In this document: piece after piece, positions 52,379 to 61,064 of the stretch
Layout: each line of letters starts with the position of its first letter
How positions within the stretch are numbered: position 1 is the first letter of the stretch
NCBI GenBank assembly: GCA_017509065.1
Contig: JAFWQM010000145.1
Span: 1-64,000, forward strand
Direction of reading: 5' to 3'
Source: Clostridia bacterium
GTDB lineage: Bacteria; Bacillota_A; Clostridia; Christensenellales; Aristaeellaceae
DNA: 64,000 nucleotides
Notes under the pieces: model-generated
What the model was told of the DNA's origin: nothing
Seen by the model: only the letters and a program-made list of their open reading frames with translations
The model's database searches: none
Made by a program: the position numbers and the translations under genes

Positions 52379-52418
52379 ATAAACGCCCGTCTGGCCAGCA
52401 GGCGGGCGTTTATTTCGT
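52379..52418. terminator. Terminator after the kor-suc operon
   Basis: ATAAACGCCCG (52379-52389) pairs with CGGGCGTTTAT (52403-52413), an 11-bp perfect stem, followed by TTCGTT. The A-rich 5' flank lets it work on the minus strand as well. Confidence 0.8.
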
Positions 52419-52498
52419 TCATGGTTTGAAATTCGGCGAGCGCGAGAGAACCTGTCAATTCTTTACTATGAATTCAGGAACTAAGCAGTACCCTCTGA

Positions 52499-53422
52499 TT
52501 ACGCATGGCATGCGAACGCCACCCAATCGCCTTTGTGCTGAACCTCGTCGATGGTATAGCCCGCTTTCAGGAGCGCGTCGTTTACGTCCTGCTCTGCTTC
52601 GGCGATGATGCCGGAGCAGACGAAAATGCCGCCGGGGGTGAGGTGCTTTTTCAGCGGCGCGGCCAGCATGCAGATAACGGGAGCCAGGATGTTGGCGACG
52701 GCGAAATCAAACTGCTGAGACAAGCCTTGCAGCAGGTCGCCCTTGCGCACCTCGATGGCCTTTTCCAGCCCGTTGTGGATAACGTTCTCCTTCGCCACGC
52801 GCACGGCGTCCGGGTCAATGTCCACAGCCACCACGTTTTCCGCTCCCAGCCGCGCCGCAGCGATGGCAAGAATGCCGCTGCCGGTGCCGACGTCCAGGAG
52901 CGTGCCGCCGCGATAATACTTTTCGATCAGCCCCACGCACATGGCGGTGGTCTCATGGGTGCCGGTGCCGAAAGCCATGCCGGGATCGATCTCGATGATG
53001 AGGTCGCCGGGCTGGGCGTCCCAATGCTCCCAGGTGGGCTTCACCACCATATGCGCGCCGATGCGGAAGGGCTTGTAGTACTGCTTCCAATTTTCCGCCC
53101 AGTCCTCTTCCTTCACGCCCTGCATCGTCACGTTCAGCGTGCCCATGTCAGGGCTTTTGATCAGCGCCAATTGCTCCCGCAAGGAACCGATGATGGCTTT
53201 GAGGCTGGCTTCATCGAACCAGGCTTTCACCTGCACGTCTTCCGGCATGGCGTCAATGACGGACTGATCCATCAGTTCCCAGTTGGCGGTGGGCTTACTG
53301 GGGTCAGGCAGGTCGGCCCGGTCCAGGATCTGCGTGCCCGCCGCGCCCAGGCGCAGTAAAATATCCGATACGATCTCCGATCCGCGTGTGGTGGTGGAAA
53401 TGGTAACCTCTGTGTATTCCAT
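52499..53422 (-). CDS. prmA: Ribosomal protein L11 methyltransferase
   Basis: A 307-residue SAM-dependent methyltransferase. The N-terminal substrate-recognition domain starts MEYTEVTISTTTRGSE; the catalytic domain has GTGTHETTAMC, LDVGTGSGILAIAAARLGA (SAM loop) and VVAVDIDPDAV, and VANILAPVI is the family NPPF-like motif. It trimethylates L11. It is the second gene of an operon, 15 bases after the acetyltransferase gene, with AAAGGAGTTTC before the ATG. Confidence 0.95.
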   Translation of the reverse strand: MEYTEVTISTTTRGSEIVSDILLRLGAAGTQILDRADLPDPSKPTANWELMDQSVIDAMPEDVQVKAWFDEASLKAIIGSLREQLALIKSPDMGTLNVTMQGVKEEDWAENWKQYYKPFRIGAHMVVKPTWEHWDAQPGDLIIEIDPGMAFGTGTHETTAMCVGLIEKYYRGGTLLDVGTGSGILAIAAARLGAENVVAVDIDPDAVRVAKENVIHNGLEKAIEVRKGDLLQGLSQQFDFAVANILAPVICMLAAPLKKHLTPGGIFVCSGIIAEAEQDVNDALLKAGYTIDEVQHKGDWVAFACHA

Positions 53423-53437
53423 GGTGAAACTCCTTTG

Positions 53438-53962
53438 TTATCGTTCATTGAAACGCGCCAAACTGACCACGTCGTGATACGCGCCTTCGCGGTAGATTTC
53501 CTGTTTCAGCACGCCTTCTCGCGTGAAGCCGCATTTTTCATAGCAGCGGAGGGCGGCTTCGTTAAAGTCAAACACCAGCGCTTTGATCTTATGCAGGTTC
53601 ATTTCCTGAAAGCCAAAGGTACACAGTGTTTCGATGGCGTCCGTTCCGTAGCCCTTCCCCCGAAAGTCGTTTTCCCCGATCAGAATGGCCAGTTCCCCGA
53701 CCCGGTTTTTCCAGTTCACCTTCACGAACCCGCACTGGCCGATGAAGCATCTCTCAGCCTTCGTCTCGATGGCGAATTGGTATTCACCGGATGTGAAGCT
53801 GGTATTCTTGCCCATGTCGCGGGCGGTGTCGTCCACGGTGGAGGGGTACAGGATGGCCCCGGAGGCGCCGCGCATCACATCGTAATCGTTCTGATAGGTC
53901 AGCAGCTTCATCAGATCGCTGTTGTCAAACGCCCGCAGGCATACCAAACGGCCTTCATACAT
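53438..53962 (-). CDS. GNAT N-acetyltransferase (RimJ/RimL type)
   Basis: A 174-residue acetyltransferase. LRAFDNSDLMKLLTYQND, a central IGQCGFVKVNWKNRVGELAILIG and the acetyl-CoA loop RGKGYGTDAIETLCTFGF are typical of Acetyltransf_3. It is first in the operon with prmA and could modify a ribosomal protein N-terminus or a small molecule; there is no direct evidence for either. Confidence 0.88.
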   Translation of the reverse strand: MYEGRLVCLRAFDNSDLMKLLTYQNDYDVMRGASGAILYPSTVDDTARDMGKNTSFTSGEYQFAIETKAERCFIGQCGFVKVNWKNRVGELAILIGENDFRGKGYGTDAIETLCTFGFQEMNLHKIKALVFDFNEAALRCYEKCGFTREGVLKQEIYREGAYHDVVSLARFNER

Positions 53963-53988
53963 CGTCTTTCTCTCCCTCCATCTCCTTC

Positions 53989-54017
53989 ATGATAATGCCC
54001 TGTTTCGCGCTTGTCAA
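53989..54017 (-). promoter_or_regulatory. Promoter of the acetyltransferase-prmA operon
   Basis: Minus strand: TTGACA (plus 54012-54017), 17 bases, TATCAT (plus 53989-53994), about 27 bases before the start codon. Confidence 0.7.
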
Positions 54018-54068
54018 TCCCGGAAGCGGAAAAGAACGAACTTTTCTTACGGCCGGCCCGCCTGCCTC

Positions 54069-54098
54069 TTGATATTTGCCCTGCATCCGTCGTATAAT
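54069..54098 (+). promoter_or_regulatory. Promoter of murC
   Basis: TTGATA (54069-54074), 18 bases, perfect TATAAT (54093-54098), about 35 bases before ATG 54134. It is divergent from the acetyltransferase promoter. Confidence 0.8.
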
Positions 54099-54133
54099 AG
54101 AAAGGTATAAAACGGATGATTTCGAGGTGGAAC

Positions 54134-55525
54134 ATGATCGACATTTTGGATTATCAGGGCCAGCGCGTCCACATGATTGGCATTGGCGGCAGCAGCATGA
54201 GCGGGCTGGCGGAAATGCTGCTCAAGGAAGGATATGCCGTTACCGGTTCCGACAATGCCAATTCACACGCTGTGGAGCGCCTGCGGAACAAGGGGATACA
54301 GATTTCCGTCGGGCATCAGGCGGAGAATGTGCGCGGCGCGCAGCTGATTGTTTTTTCCGCCGCCATTTCTCCGGAAAACCCCGAGCGGCAGGAAGCCAAA
54401 CGCCTGGGCATCCCCGAAATGGAGCGTTCCATCCTGCTGGGACAGCTGATGCGGGGCCATAAAAACGCCGTGTGCGTCTGCGGCACGCATGGGAAAACCA
54501 CCACTTCCTCCATGATCGCGGAAACGATGCTGGAATGCGGGCTCGATCCCACGGTGAGCGTCGGCGGACGCCTGGACGCCCTGGGCGGCGGCAGCCGCGT
54601 AGGCGGGAAAGAGGTGTTCGTGGCGGAGGCCTGCGAATTCCACGGCAGTTTCCTGGAAATGCATCCTACGGTGGCGGTGGTGCTCAATATTGAGGAAGAC
54701 CATCTGGACTGGTACAAGGATATCCACGATATCGAGCGGGCGTTCGGCAAGTTTCTGTCTTTGCTCCCGCCGCATGGCACAGCGCTGGGCTGGGGCGAGG
54801 ACCGGCGCATCCTGCGTTTGTTTACCCGCCTTGCCTGCGATACACGTACCTTTGGCATGGAGCCGGGCAACGACTATTATCCCGAAGACCTGACTTACAG
54901 CGACACCGGCTGTCCTCGGTATAACGTGATGCTCCGGGGAGAGAAGCTGGCGCGCGTCGAATTGAAAGTTGCGGGAAGCTTCAATGTGATCAACTCCCTG
55001 GCGGCGTTCGCGGCGGCGCACGTGGTGGGCGTTCAGCCGGAGGAAATCGCTGCGTCCCTGAACCGCTTCGCCGGCGTGCATCGCCGCTTTGAATTGACCG
55101 GCATCATCGACGGGGTGAAGATGTACCACGATTACGGCCACAACCCCGCCGAAATGCGGGCGGCGCTGAACGTGGCGAAGATGCAGCGGCCCAACCATTT
55201 GTGGGCGGTGATGCAGCCCCACACATACAGCCGGGTGAAGGGCCTGTTCCAGGATTATCTGACCTGCACGGAGGCCGCGGATTACACGCTGGTCACGGAT
55301 ATTTACGCTGCCCGTGAAAAAGACCCCGGCGACATCAAAGCGGAAATGGTGGTGGAAGGGATGCGCGCCCACGGCGTGGACGCTGTGCATACCCCCACCT
55401 TCGACGATACGGAAGCATACCTCCGCGCACACTGGCAGCCAGGCGACCTTGTGCTCACCATGGGCTGCGGCAACATCAACCTGCTCAACGAGCAGATGCA
55501 GCTGCACGGAGACACTGACCGATAA
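54134..55525 (+). CDS. murC: UDP-N-acetylmuramate--L-alanine ligase
   Basis: A 463-residue Mur ligase that adds L-alanine to UDP-MurNAc in the cytoplasm. HMIGIGGSSMSGLAEMLL binds the UDP part, CGTHGKTTTSSMIAE (P-loop near residue 117) binds ATP, NIEEDHLDWY and HRRFELTG follow, and YHDYGHNPAEMRAAL is the C-terminal motif. GAGGTGGAAC precedes ATG 54134. Confidence 0.95.
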   Translation: MIDILDYQGQRVHMIGIGGSSMSGLAEMLLKEGYAVTGSDNANSHAVERLRNKGIQISVGHQAENVRGAQLIVFSAAISPENPERQEAKRLGIPEMERSILLGQLMRGHKNAVCVCGTHGKTTTSSMIAETMLECGLDPTVSVGGRLDALGGGSRVGGKEVFVAEACEFHGSFLEMHPTVAVVLNIEEDHLDWYKDIHDIERAFGKFLSLLPPHGTALGWGEDRRILRLFTRLACDTRTFGMEPGNDYYPEDLTYSDTGCPRYNVMLRGEKLARVELKVAGSFNVINSLAAFAAAHVVGVQPEEIAASLNRFAGVHRRFELTGIIDGVKMYHDYGHNPAEMRAALNVAKMQRPNHLWAVMQPHTYSRVKGLFQDYLTCTEAADYTLVTDIYAAREKDPGDIKAEMVVEGMRAHGVDAVHTPTFDDTEAYLRAHWQPGDLVLTMGCGNINLLNEQMQLHGDTDR

Positions 55526-55539
55526 AACGGGGGGATACC

Positions 55540-55869
55540 ATGGATTGCTTCACGATTTGGGATCGGGACGTGGAAGAAGTCACGGACGAGGGGATTCATT
55601 ACCTGGGTGGCTTCATTGATTTCGCGGAATGCGCGGCGCAGTTTGAGAGGGAGCGCGGCGGCGACGGGAAGTTTGTGGGGGAGTGCCGCGACGGGGGAAA
55701 GCTGAAATACTTCATCTTCTATACCGACCGCATTTATACCCGCCTCGCCTTTGACAGCGAGCCCGCGATCAAAGCGCTGTTTACCAAAAAGCCCTCAGAT
55801 AAAGAACGGCTTCGGGAAATACTGGAAAAGATAGAAGTCGCTGGCTATCGCATGTCCCAGATCGACTGA
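55540..55869 (+). CDS. Small protein of unknown function after murC
   Basis: A 109-residue acidic, soluble protein without signal peptide or transmembrane helix. It is rich in aromatic and charged residues (WDRDVEEVTDEGIHYLGGF, YFIFYTDRIYTRLAFDSEP) and ends with a helix (DKERLREILEKIEVAGYRM). I do not recognise the family. AACGGGGGGATACC stands before the ATG, 14 bases after murC, and a strong terminator follows, so it is co-transcribed with murC. Confidence 0.6.
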   Translation: MDCFTIWDRDVEEVTDEGIHYLGGFIDFAECAAQFERERGGDGKFVGECRDGGKLKYFIFYTDRIYTRLAFDSEPAIKALFTKKPSDKERLREILEKIEVAGYRMSQID

Positions 55870-55895
55870 CGCGATGAATCGGAACGCATAAGGCA

Positions 55896-55943
55896 ATCCT
55901 TCGTTTCGGACAGGGAAAGCTGAAACGGAGGATTTTGTTTTTT
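55896..55943 (+). terminator. Terminator of the murC operon
   Basis: ATCCTTCGTTTC (55896-55907) pairs with GAAACGGAGGAT (55922-55933) over 12 positions (one wobble), followed by TTTGTTTTTT. Confidence 0.88.
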
Positions 55944-56063
55944 CCCCAGTCAGGCCAATGAAAACGGACAAGAAATAGTACGGCGCGATTGCAGGATTCC
56001 GTTGATACGCACCGAATAAATCAAATGGAAACGGGTGCATCCCACGGGGAGGAGCATGCTGGC

Positions 56064-56693
56064 ATGAAATGGTTTTGGACAATCGGCTGCTTCGCGGTGA
56101 TGGTTGTGCAGTACCTGATCTATCAATCGATCAAGTGGAGTTCAGGGGAGCATAAATGGCAGGAAAGCTTTTTCAAAGGCGCTGCCACGGCGATGTCCGC
56201 GCTGCTCGCCGGATACGGTTACTTTTCCAGTCCTGACGTACATCGCCTGCTGATTCTGACAGGCTTATGCGTGTGCGTCGCCGCTGATGTGATTTTAGAT
56301 AAAAGCTTCCTTCTGGGCACGGCGGCGTTTGGGCTGGGCCACATTTGCTATGGCGCGTCCATGCTGCTTTCTCAGACGCCGGGTTGGGCCAACCTGATTG
56401 TGTTCCTGTCGCTCGCCGCGGGAGTGATGGCGCTCTATCCCCAGATGAAAAAGCTTGCGAATGGGCAAAGCGCGCTGCCTTATCTGGGCTATGCACTGCT
56501 GATCGTCGCGATGCTGTCCCTGGCCATCACCCAGAAACCCCTCATGATGGCGGGTGCGCTGCTGTTCGTCGTTTCGGACTGCATGCTTTTGTTCCTGATC
56601 GTGAAGAAGAATCGATCCAAGAAATACGATTATCTGTGCTTGGGCTGCTATTTCCTGGCGCAGTTCCTGATTGCCGCATCCACGGTTTTCTGA
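56064..56693 (+). CDS. YhhN/TMEM86-like membrane protein
   Basis: A 209-residue protein with about seven to eight hydrophobic segments. CVAADVILDKSFLLGTAAFGLGHICYGASM and AGALLFVVSDCMLLF carry the paired Asp residues of the YhhN (lysoplasmalogenase-like) family. Whether it has that activity is not shown by sequence. ATG 56064 follows GGGGAGGAGC; the frame stays open upstream but without a better site. It precedes the exporter pair by 40 bases. Confidence 0.75.
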   Translation: MKWFWTIGCFAVMVVQYLIYQSIKWSSGEHKWQESFFKGAATAMSALLAGYGYFSSPDVHRLLILTGLCVCVAADVILDKSFLLGTAAFGLGHICYGASMLLSQTPGWANLIVFLSLAAGVMALYPQMKKLANGQSALPYLGYALLIVAMLSLAITQKPLMMAGALLFVVSDCMLLFLIVKKNRSKKYDYLCLGCYFLAQFLIAASTVF

Positions 56694-56733
56694 TGACCGG
56701 ACGGAAGCGCAAAAGAAGAGAGGATTTTACGGC

Positions 56734-57498
56734 ATGGATTCCATCACCACCACGCTGGACGCGGTATGCCTGGCTTCCCAGCTGATTCTGGAAAACGGCG
56801 GAGAAACCTACCGGGCGGAGGAAACTGTGGAAAGGATGTGCCAGGGGCTGAAGATTCCCCGCGTTGACGTGCTGGCTCTGCCGACCGGCCTGATGCTGAC
56901 GCTGACGCTGGAGGAGGACAGGACCCTTTCCCGCATCGTGCGCGTGCACAGCCGCTCCACCGACCTGAACCGCATCGACGAATGCAACGATGTTTCCCGG
57001 AAGGTGGCGTCCGGGAGCATGACCGCCGAAGAAGCGCTGAAAGCGCTGCAGGAAATCAAGCGCCCGCGAAAGGAACGGCGGCTGCTGATGATCGCCGCGA
57101 GCGCGGTGACCGCGGCCAGCTTTACGGTGATGCTGGGGGGCAGCTGGACGGATTTCGGCGTTTCTTTTTTTTGCGGCGCGCTGGTGCAGTGGGTGCTGAC
57201 CCCGCTGGGAAAAATGAAGGTGCCGCCTCTGATTTCCAGCATGATTGCCGGCGCTCTGACCACACTGTTGGCATTGATCGGCGCGTTGGCAGTGGGCAAT
57301 GTGAACATCGAGCCGGTCATCAGCGGAGCCATCATGCCGCTGCTTCCGGGACTTGCGACCACGAACGCCATGCGGGATACCATCCGGGGCGACCTGGTAT
57401 CCGGCGGCGCGCGGCTGGGGGAGGCCATTCTGTCCGTGATGATGCTGGCCGCCGGCATCGGACTGATGCTGAGCATGTGGAGAGGGGGCTTACAATGA
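56734..57498 (+). CDS. Threonine/serine exporter ThrE-type, large subunit (YjjP-like)
   Basis: A 254-residue protein of the DUF1212/ThrE N-terminal family. The soluble first 110 residues contain ILENGGETYRAEETVERM, the family hallmark, and DLNRIDECNDVSR. Five hydrophobic segments follow, with PLLPGLATTNAMRDTIRGDLVSG as the central conserved loop. ThrE proteins export threonine or serine; in E. coli the related YjjPB pair exports succinate. GAAGAGAGG precedes ATG 56734. The stop overlaps the next start. Confidence 0.88.
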   Translation: MDSITTTLDAVCLASQLILENGGETYRAEETVERMCQGLKIPRVDVLALPTGLMLTLTLEEDRTLSRIVRVHSRSTDLNRIDECNDVSRKVASGSMTAEEALKALQEIKRPRKERRLLMIAASAVTAASFTVMLGGSWTDFGVSFFCGALVQWVLTPLGKMKVPPLISSMIAGALTTLLALIGALAVGNVNIEPVISGAIMPLLPGLATTNAMRDTIRGDLVSGGARLGEAILSVMMLAAGIGLMLSMWRGGLQ

Positions 57499-57935
57499 GC
57501 TGGTGGATTCAGCTGATCGCCTGCGGTGTCGCCGCGGCCAGCTTTTCGGTGCTGCTGCACCAGCCCAGGAACACCATCCTGGTCAGTTCCGTGGTGAGCA
57601 TTTTAGGCTACAGCGTGTTCCTGCTGCTCAGACAAAGCACCCTGGCCTATTTCCTGGCCAGCCTGCTGATCGGCCTGTGCTGCGAGCTGGCGGCCCGGCT
57701 GATGAAGCGCGTCGCCACCCTGTTCGTGACCGGAGCGATCATTCCGCTGGTGCCCGGTATCGGCCTGTTCCGCACCATGCGGTATGTGGTGGACGGGGAA
57801 TACAGCCGTGCGGTGCAGACCGGCGCGGCCACGCTGCTGGGCATCTGCGGCATCGCGATGGCGATCACTATTTCGTCCGTGCTCTTTTCGGCTTTCTGGC
57901 ATCGGAACGTGAAAAAGCGAGGCGCTTCATGCTGA
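57495..57935 (+). CDS. Threonine/serine exporter ThrE-type, small subunit (YjjB-like)
   Basis: A 146-residue membrane protein with four to five helices, the split second half of ThrE (DUF3815). FLASLLIGLCCELAARLMKR and TGAIIPLVPGIGLFRTMRYVVDG are the conserved parts. It overlaps the preceding subunit gene (ATGA) and is itself overlapped by the Spo0A-like gene, so all three are translated together. Confidence 0.88.
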   Translation: MSWWIQLIACGVAAASFSVLLHQPRNTILVSSVVSILGYSVFLLLRQSTLAYFLASLLIGLCCELAARLMKRVATLFVTGAIIPLVPGIGLFRTMRYVVDGEYSRAVQTGAATLLGICGIAMAITISSVLFSAFWHRNVKKRGASC

Positions 57936-58708
57936 ACGCGGGCAGAAGCGCTTATATCGCCGCGCTGGAACCGCTTCGCTTTGAAGCCATTTTCGGCGAA
58001 TCCGTCAAGCTTTCCGTGGTCGGCAGCGGCAGCGGGGAAGCGATCCTGAATGACGCGATGCGGCTTTGCCCTGATTTTCTGCTGCTGGACAGCGTACTTC
58101 CGGGCACGGACAGCCTGAGCTTGCTTGACCAGCTGAGCGCGCTCTTGCCCGCACCGCCTAGAGTGCTGTATCTGGGGCGGGAGGAAAAGTGGCTGCGGAT
58201 TGCCCTTCAAAAAGGAGCGGACGCGGCTGCCCTGCGCGGAGGCGATGATCGGGCGCTGCTGCTTCTCGCTGAACAAACAGCCCAAAAGCCGCTGCCTGAT
58301 CTCGCGGCACCGTGGGAAGCGGTCAGGATGGAAATCGCTGAAAAATACGCTTCCTTCCTGGGTATACCGGACACCCTGAAGGGGAAACAATATATCTGCC
58401 TGGCGCTGTCCTGGCTTTCCTGCGCGCCGCAGCTTGGCTCTTCCTACACCGGACTGGTATATCCGTTGGTCGCGTCCGCGCGCTTAACATCGCCCCGCGC
58501 GGTGGAAAAGGCGATCCGCACCGCTGTGGAGAGCGTCTGGCTGAACGGCGACCTGAATGCGATCCAATCGCTGTTCGGCTATTCGGTGGACGCGGAGCGA
58601 GGCAAGCCCACGAACGCGGAGTTTCTCTCCATGCTGGCCGGGTATGTTCAGCGGGAATTGGCGCACTGTATGGAGAGAAAGGCGCAGAATACACCGATAA
58701 AAATGTAA
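57929..58708 (+). CDS. Divergent Spo0A-like response regulator with degenerate receiver
   Basis: A 259-residue protein. The C-terminal half (about 150-250) is a clear Spo0A effector domain: LKGKQYICLALSWLS, SPRAVEKAIRTAVESVWLNGD (recognition helix region), LFGYSVDAERGKPTNAEFLSML. The N-terminal half has receiver-like strand and helix spacing with Asp54 in LLLDSVLPG. It lacks the N-terminal acidic pair (MLNAGRSAYIAALEPL) and the conserved lysine (AALRGGD in its place), so it is unlikely to be phosphorylated normally. It may be the organism's own odd Spo0A or a paralogue. Its start, ATG 57929, overlaps the exporter gene by 7 bases, an unusual place for spo0A. Confidence 0.8.
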   Translation: MLNAGRSAYIAALEPLRFEAIFGESVKLSVVGSGSGEAILNDAMRLCPDFLLLDSVLPGTDSLSLLDQLSALLPAPPRVLYLGREEKWLRIALQKGADAAALRGGDDRALLLLAEQTAQKPLPDLAAPWEAVRMEIAEKYASFLGIPDTLKGKQYICLALSWLSCAPQLGSSYTGLVYPLVASARLTSPRAVEKAIRTAVESVWLNGDLNAIQSLFGYSVDAERGKPTNAEFLSMLAGYVQRELAHCMERKAQNTPIKM

Positions 58709-58720
58709 TATTGCCTGAAT

Positions 58721-58741
58721 TTGCCTGAATTGGCAAGTTTT
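58721..58741 (+). terminator. Weak terminator after the Spo0A-like gene
   Basis: TTGCC (58721-58725), 6-base loop, GGCAA (58732-58736), then GTTTT. The stem is preceded by an exact direct repeat TTGCCTGAAT (58711-58720 and 58721-58730). It is short and may be only partly active. Confidence 0.4.
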
Positions 58742-58757
58742 AGACAAATACATTACA

Positions 58758-58786
58758 TTGCGTTCATTATATACATGTGATATGAT
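58758..58786 (+). promoter_or_regulatory. Promoter of the 75-residue protein gene
   Basis: TTGCGT (58758-58763), 17 bases, TATGAT (58781-58786), about 65 bases before ATG 58852. Confidence 0.55.
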
Positions 58787-58851
58787 ATGAAGGTGCTGAT
58801 ACGGCACGGAAAGAAAACGGCCAAGCGCCGCACATGAAAGGATTTCGCAAA

Positions 58852-59079
58852 ATGAAGAAGGTTATTTGCAAGGTTGAGTATGATACAGAAACTTCCGAAC
58901 TGATCCAGAAGAAAGTGTTCGGATCCTTCGGCGATGCTGCCGGTTACGAAGAAGATCTGTACAAAACCAAGGACGGCAAGCTGTTCCTGTATGGCATCGG
59001 CGGCCCCAAATCCCCCTACGCGGAAGAAACCATCAAGCGCGTTTCCGCCGCCAAGGCCGAGGAATGGCAGAAGGACTGA
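58852..59079 (+). CDS. Small conserved protein of clostridial accessory type
   Basis: A 75-residue protein opening MKKVICKVEYDTETSELI, followed by a YEEDLYKTKDGKLFLYGIGGP core and a KAEEW end. I recognise this as a family of small proteins (Y-D-T-x-T near the start, E-x-L-Y-x-T-K-x-G, G-G-P) frequent on clostridial plasmids and conjugative elements, function unknown. ATG 58852 has AAAGGATTTC upstream; an ATG six codons earlier is less well placed. It stands alone between a promoter and a terminator. Confidence 0.65.
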   Translation: MKKVICKVEYDTETSELIQKKVFGSFGDAAGYEEDLYKTKDGKLFLYGIGGPKSPYAEETIKRVSAAKAEEWQKD

Positions 59080-59101
59080 CATCATCATTCACAGGAATGA
59101 A

Positions 59102-59136
59102 AAAAACGCGAGGATTGTCCCCGCGTTTTTGTTTTT
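59102..59136. terminator. Terminator between convergent genes
   Basis: AAAAACGCG (59102-59110) pairs with CGCGTTTTT (59122-59130), followed by GTTTTT. The A-run on the 5' side lets it serve the minus-strand gene ending at 59135 as well. Confidence 0.82.
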
Positions 59137-60868
59137 ATTCCACCTTATTCACGAATTCCTTCATCACGAAGCCGGTCAGGTCGTCAGTGCGCACGGTGAG
59201 CCAGTCGCCGTCCTCATGCGTCACGATCAATTCCTGACCGTAGTACAGAAGCCGGATCACCTCGGCCTGCGTACTGGGCTGGGCGCGCATGTTGAGGTAG
59301 GAGTTTTCTCCGATATTTGTCACCTTTACCTTGTACTCCTGCGGGCCTGGCGTATTCAGCACGGGCATGACCGTGGGCCGGGGCGTAGGTGTGGCGGCGG
59401 GACCCGGGGTGGTGAGGAAACGGGCATCCAGCTTTGGCGCGAGCGCAGCGGTATAGGTGACGGTTTCAAGCTGCATACCGGGATAGTAGAAACGCAGGAT
59501 CTGGTCATAGGTCCAGCGATACAAGCCCGCCATATACTGGGCCCCGCGCTGGCTCATGCCCACACCGTGGCCGAAGCGCCGGGATTCCAGCGTGAATGAA
59601 GCCGACGATTCTTTCACCGTGATCAGCTCATTGCTGCCGGAGTTGATGGAAAGATTCAAAGCCTTCTCCACCAGCGGGAATAGGTCCAGCGTCACCAGCA
59701 CGGGCTCGGAAAGCACTTCCGGCTGGCTCCATCGTTCGCCCGGAAGGGGAGAGGGGGCGGGGGTGTCGGTAGGCAGAGGCGCGTCGTCATCAATTACCGT
59801 AAAGATCGAAATGTCCTCTTCATCCATCAGATCATCCACGATCAGCCGCCGGGCCTGCACCTTGAGGAACAGCTGCAGCAGCGTCATGATTTTGGACGGC
59901 GAATCATGATACTTGGGGATGGCGGTTTCAACGTCCGTGATGCCGACAACCTGAATCTGTTCCATATCCCCGTCGTAGCCCTTGCTTTCCAGCAGCTCGG
60001 ACAGCGCGCTGAGAACGGGTTCTTTCAGAGCGCCCAGATCATCGTTGGATTTCAGCTCCTTGGGAAGCCTCGCACGCTTCACCACGCTTTCGGGATTCTG
60101 CAGGTCGTATGGATCATCGGCCATAATGAGATAACCGGGATTCTCCCGGCCCCAGACGTGGGAGGCCAGTTCGGTCTGCCCGCCGTTGCTGGCGGAGTAA
60201 TAACAGTCCGCCATGGTGCCCTGATAGAAGCCGCACTGCCCCGCCGTTTCGCTCACGGCGCGGGCGGCGTTTTTGTTCTGGGCTTTCACGCCGTAATACG
60301 CCTGATCGTTGGTGTTGTCCTCCACGTCGTAATCCTTCGCGGAGTTTGTTCTTTTCAGGGCGTAAGTGCGCGCGGCCACTGCCTGAGCCTTCAGCGCCTC
60401 CAATGGGAAAGAATCGCTCATTTCATAGGGAACCACGCCCAAAAGATATTCCTCCACCGGCGCGTGCAGCACCGCGCGGATGCTGCCGCTGACAGCTGAA
60501 AGAACCAAATCGCCGGGATGCAGCTCGTAGCCGTCGTTCAGCCTTAAGCCATTCTCCAGGCCTTCGTCCGTTTCATGGCGCTTCAGCGTCAGCTGCTTCC
60601 CCAGCTTCATGGACATGCCTTCGTAATACACATACAGCCCGTCTTTGCCGCAGGTTACGGTCAGATGGCTGCCTCGCTGGAACGCGATGTCGTTCAGGGT
60701 GTAGCTGCCGTCCAGGGAAATCTTCAGCTGATCGGTCGTTTTAATCCGGGTCAGCAGCACCCGCACAACGCCGCTGAGCTTTTCCGCTTCCGCGCGCATG
60801 GACAAAGGAAGCAGAAGCAGGATCGCCAGAAAAAAGGAAATAAACCGGATTGTTCTGTTCAAACGCAC
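59135..60868 (-). CDS. SpoIID/LytB-domain protein with C-terminal SH3b domain
   Basis: About 577 residues. A signal peptide or anchor (RFISFFLAILLLLPLSMRAEA) is followed by a SpoIID domain: VEEYLLGVVPYEMSDSFPLEALKAQAVAARTYAL, YYSASNGGQTE and, after an inserted Pro-rich loop (PTDTPAPSPLPGE), the closing RFGHGVGMSQRGAQYMAG. A Pro-Thr linker leads to an SH3b domain (NSYLNMRAQPSTQAEVI to GFVMKEF). SpoIID is a peptidoglycan lytic transglycosylase acting on stems-free glycan during engulfment; family members also act in vegetative cells. Start is uncertain: GTG 60868 or TTG 60862, both after AGGAAAGGGG. ATG 60910 has no ribosome site. Confidence 0.85.
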   Translation of the reverse strand: MRLNRTIRFISFFLAILLLLPLSMRAEAEKLSGVVRVLLTRIKTTDQLKISLDGSYTLNDIAFQRGSHLTVTCGKDGLYVYYEGMSMKLGKQLTLKRHETDEGLENGLRLNDGYELHPGDLVLSAVSGSIRAVLHAPVEEYLLGVVPYEMSDSFPLEALKAQAVAARTYALKRTNSAKDYDVEDNTNDQAYYGVKAQNKNAARAVSETAGQCGFYQGTMADCYYSASNGGQTELASHVWGRENPGYLIMADDPYDLQNPESVVKRARLPKELKSNDDLGALKEPVLSALSELLESKGYDGDMEQIQVVGITDVETAIPKYHDSPSKIMTLLQLFLKVQARRLIVDDLMDEEDISIFTVIDDDAPLPTDTPAPSPLPGERWSQPEVLSEPVLVTLDLFPLVEKALNLSINSGSNELITVKESSASFTLESRRFGHGVGMSQRGAQYMAGLYRWTYDQILRFYYPGMQLETVTYTAALAPKLDARFLTTPGPAATPTPRPTVMPVLNTPGPQEYKVKVTNIGENSYLNMRAQPSTQAEVIRLLYYGQELIVTHEDGDWLTVRTDDLTGFVMKEFVNKVE

Positions 60869-61064
60869 AGCCCCTTTCCTGCTGATTGATGCTTCAATAT
60901 ATGTCGGCATACCAGCGGAATGTCGGTTTCAGATTGTAAATTTCCCGACAGGCTTCCGCAAGCAAGCTTTCCCTGATTCATTGTTTTTTATCCTGTCATT
61001 TTTGGAAGTGTTTACGCCTCGCTAATATGGCTTAAGGCAGCGGGAGACGGACAAGCATGCGCAA

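Noticed and set aside
50731..52458. Minus-strand open frame of 575 codons opposite sucC-sucD and the PQ-loop gene
   Set aside because: Antisense shadow of well-conserved succinyl-CoA synthetase genes.
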